Shown here: positions 62,062-64,000 of the stretch, piece after piece
Layout of the letters: the number at the start of each line of letters is the position of its first letter
Numbering within the stretch: the first letter of the stretch is position 1
DNA from: Haloarcula nitratireducens
Lineage (GTDB): Archaea; Halobacteriota; Halobacteria; Halobacteriales; Haloarculaceae
Direction: 5' to 3'
Assembly (NCBI RefSeq): GCF_019599505.1
Contig: NZ_RKLT01000002.1
Location: forward strand, 558,001-622,000
DNA length: 64,000 nucleotides
Made by a program: the position numbers and the translations under genes
The notes under the pieces: generated by a model
Seen by the model: only the letters and a program-made list of their open reading frames with translations
What the model was told of the DNA's origin: nothing
Database searches by the model: none

Positions 62062-63515
62062 ATACCCGCGCCTTTAGGCGCCGGATGAATACGACAACTC
62101 TGACGCCTTCTACGTTCGATGGCACTTCCGGAGATTCCACGCTCGGCAGTTGCTTTTAATGGATTGTTTCTCATAAGTGCTTATGAACACAGTCCGATGC
62201 TGGAAACGACCCGCACCTATCGATCGAGAATCGTCAATCACTCTCAAGTGAGTGACGACCTCGATGACTGCGGGCACTCAGCATCCAAACTGTGGAACGT
62301 CGCTCGCTACCACTCCCAACAAGAGTGGGACGAAACCGGAGAGATTCCGTCCGAGGCCGACCTCAAGCGCGAATTAAAAGACCACGAACGCTACAGTGAC
62401 CTCCATTCTCAGTCAAGTCAGCGCGTTCTCGAAGAACTCGCTGAGGCGTTCAACGGCTGGTTCAAAAAACGCAAGAACAGCGACACGGACGCGACTCCTC
62501 CCGGCTACCGGAAGCGAGGCGACAACCATCCACGCTCCACCGTGACGTGGAAGCAGAACGGCATCAAACACGACACCGTGAACGACCGGCTCCGTCTCAG
62601 CAAGGGATTCAACCTGAAGACCCATCGCTCGGATTTCATCCTCTGTGAGTACGAGACGCGACCGGACGTGACCGTGGAGAACATCCAGCAAGTGCGAGCC
62701 GTGTGGAACGGCGACGAGTGGGAACTCCACCTCGTCTGCAAGAAGGAGATTCCCGTCGAGGACGCGCCCGGCGACAACACGGCGGGCATCGACCTCGGCA
62801 TCAGCAATTACCTCGCCATCGCCTACGACGATGGAGACGCCGAGTTGTATCCGGGGAACGTGTTGAAGCAGGACAAGCACTACTTCACCCGCGACGAATA
62901 CGATACCGAAGGCGAGAACGGCCCGTCACGACGTGCGCTCCGTGCCCGTCAGAAACTCTCGCGTCGGAAAGACCACTTCCTGCACGCCCTCGCCAAGCAC
63001 GTCATCGAGCGGTGCATCGACCACGAGGTCGGTCGCATCGCCATCGGTGACTTGAGCGATATTCGTGAAGACGAGAACGACGACTCTCGGAATTGGGGCA
63101 AGCGTGGGAACAAGAAACTTCACGGATGGGAGTTCGACCGCTTCACGACGCTCTTGGAGTACAAGGCGGAGGAACACGGTATCCTCGTAGACCGAACGAG
63201 CGAGCGAGACACGAGCAAGACGTGTTCGTGCTGTGGTCGGAAGCGTGACGCGAATCGCGTGGAACGTGGCTTGTACGTCTGCGAGTCGTGCGGAGCGACG
63301 ATGAACGCGGACGTGAACGGCGCGGTGAACATCCGACGAAAGATAACTCAGAGTCCTCCGACGGAGGATATGAGTAACGGTCGTTTGGCACGGCCAGCAG
63401 TCCACCTGTTCAACCAGACCTCGGGGCGTTTCGCACCGAGCGAACAGGTGGGTTGCAAACCCTAATATCCCAACTGCGGTCGGGATTCCTCCGCCTTCAG
63501 GCGGAGGAGGATGTC
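62062..63515 (+). mobile_element. IS1341-type element (tnpB only) with end hairpins
   Basis: Left end GAATACCCGCGCC, hairpin GCGCC-TTTA-GGCGC at 62068-62081; right end hairpin CCTCCGCC-TTCA-GGCGGAGG at 63488-63507 followed by AGGATGTCAAT. No tnpA is present; movement must use a TnpA elsewhere. The right end probably encodes part of an omega RNA. Confidence 0.75.
62197..63465 (+). CDS. tnpB: TnpB-like RNA-guided nuclease (IS200/IS605, orfB)
   Basis: 422 residues. RuvC-I Asp199 in TAGIDLGISNY; RuvC-III Asp372 in MNADVNGAVNI; zinc finger Cys343/Cys346 and Cys362/Cys365 (CSCCGRKRDANRVERGLYVCESCG). At the RuvC-II position the expected Glu is Gly284 (IAIGDLSDIRE). TnpB normally makes RNA-guided cuts that help transposon retention. 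With the RuvC-II Glu changed, nuclease activity may be lost or a nearby acidic residue may substitute. ATG 62197 begins the usual helical N-terminus. Confidence 0.9.
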   Translation: MLETTRTYRSRIVNHSQVSDDLDDCGHSASKLWNVARYHSQQEWDETGEIPSEADLKRELKDHERYSDLHSQSSQRVLEELAEAFNGWFKKRKNSDTDATPPGYRKRGDNHPRSTVTWKQNGIKHDTVNDRLRLSKGFNLKTHRSDFILCEYETRPDVTVENIQQVRAVWNGDEWELHLVCKKEIPVEDAPGDNTAGIDLGISNYLAIAYDDGDAELYPGNVLKQDKHYFTRDEYDTEGENGPSRRALRARQKLSRRKDHFLHALAKHVIERCIDHEVGRIAIGDLSDIREDENDDSRNWGKRGNKKLHGWEFDRFTTLLEYKAEEHGILVDRTSERDTSKTCSCCGRKRDANRVERGLYVCESCGATMNADVNGAVNIRRKITQSPPTEDMSNGRLARPAVHLFNQTSGRFAPSEQVGCKP

Positions 63516-63643
63516 AATATGGCGATAATATTGGAAATATAGTTCTCTCTATTAGACCGGCAGGTACTGTGAGGCGCGCGATTTGGGTAATAAATAGAAT
63601 AGGCTGGGCGTCTCAGACTACTGGTACGTCGTAAGGCAGATCT

Positions 63644-63694
63644 GTGAACTACCCCACCCTACCACTCGCCTGATGGCTCGCGGTTGAGGGTGGG
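63644..63694 (-). repeat. right-end hairpin remnant of another IS200/IS605 element
   Basis: Inverted CCCACCCT (63653-63660) and AGGGTGGG (63687-63694), with GTGAACTA outside. This resembles haloarchaeal TnpB-element right ends in minus orientation. Upstream sequence to 63856 has no intact TnpB frame, so it is a relic. Confidence 0.5.
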
Positions 63695-63856
63695 TTTCCT
63701 GTTTCGATGACACGACTTGCACTTACCTGTCCACCCGAAGCGCTAAATTCGCCCATGCGCCTGTAGAACGTTCTGCAGATGCTCGCTTTCCGGTTCGGCC
63801 ATTTCCAGTTCAGATTGCCTCTATAGTCGGTTTCGGGAGATGAATGTGGAGTCCAC

Positions 63857-64000
63857 TCGCTACGTCTCACCACACTCTAGGACCACGTCGAAGAGCGGGC
63901 GAAGCGCATCGATCGTCTCTTCGTCGTGGGCCTTCGGATCCATATGGAAGTGCGCTACAGCAGCGGTATCAGCGCATCGCTTGATCACTTCCGTCAGAAA
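63857..64000 (-). CDS. C-terminal part of a KaiC/DUF7504-like protein (partial)
   Basis: Open from the window edge in minus orientation. The last 47 residues read TEVIKRCADTAAVAHFHMDPKAH and DEETIDALRPLFDVVLECGET, resembling the ends of haloarchaeal RecA/KaiC-like (HTR-like, DUF7504) proteins where HxHxDP and LFD-VVE recur. The N-terminal ATPase part is outside the window, so the call is tentative. The IS right-end relic sits just downstream. Confidence 0.45.

Noticed and set aside
63649..63873. 74-residue minus-strand frame near the window end
   Set aside because: It overlaps the IS right-end relic and the better-supported partial gene in another frame; at most it is a decayed TnpB C-terminus.

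Overview
The window reads as chromosome from an extremely halophilic archaeon (class Halobacteria), most likely of the Haloarcula/Halomicrobium type. Evidence: high G+C, acidic proteomes, twin-arginine lipoprotein signals, leaderless starts behind TTTAWA boxes, ATGA-coupled genes, and family markers such as a Bat-type PAS/GAF/HTH regulator, HalOD1, DUF63, halocyanin, SAMP1 and an IS1341-type TnpB. No rRNA, tRNA or CRISPR array was seen. Product names come from recognising motifs by eye; no database search was run.

Layout. 0-14.8 kb is mostly housekeeping: the end of a PhoD-like phosphatase, HMG-CoA reductase (lipid synthesis), a YihY-type membrane protein, a cupin, two paralogous lipoproteins, isocitrate dehydrogenase, an Ntn asparaginase-like enzyme, methionine aminopeptidase, a HIT protein, a CDF metal exporter and the archaeal tRNA methylthiotransferase. 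14.9-19.2 kb is a signalling patch: a 1116-residue Bat-like sensor-regulator followed by small zinc-ribbon, HalOD1 and DUF7331-like genes that share an upstream repeat. 19.2-27.8 kb holds deoC and a nucleoside phosphorylase (nucleoside salvage), then a potassium/transport block: HPP-Usp protein, a Kch-type channel, two membrane proteins ending in RCK_C-like domains, and SAMP1. 27.8-36.2 kb is mixed: GNAT, GatD, a methyltransferase behind a 40-codon ORF, an ArsR-type regulator, a secreted protein with 13-residue sequon-rich repeats, and a Vms1-like protein.

36.2-38.8 kb is the most interesting locus. A copper nitrite reductase gene (nirK) is ATGA-coupled to a 103-residue protein carrying a CGCGG motif (the haloarchaeal putative radical-SAM-modified RiPP type). 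Both are divergent from a membrane-anchored two-domain halocyanin. A perfect 15-nt palindrome lies midway between the two TATA-like boxes. This suggests one redox module: halocyanin as electron donor, NirK as reductase, and the CGCGG protein as a co-expressed, possibly modified partner. No radical SAM gene is present in the window.

39-45.7 kb is a sugar-type ABC operon (binding protein, two permeases, ATPase, 57-residue membrane protein) followed by a DeoR/GlpR repressor and a Tat-exported hydrolase. 45.8-51.7 kb has an FAD oxidoreductase, a sugar O-acetyltransferase, an FMN reductase and TrkA-TrkH.

51.9-64 kb is accessory and mobile-element rich. It contains two inverted copies of a transposase-less IS200/IS605-like element (about 0.32-0.36 kb, PATE/MITE-like), one directly abutting a histidine kinase that lacks a sensor domain; a further inverted pair of 40-nt hairpins flanking a DUF5995/Usp/APC block; solo hairpins; a complete TnpB element without TnpA whose RuvC-II position carries Gly instead of Glu; and a remnant of another such element beside a truncated gene at the window edge.
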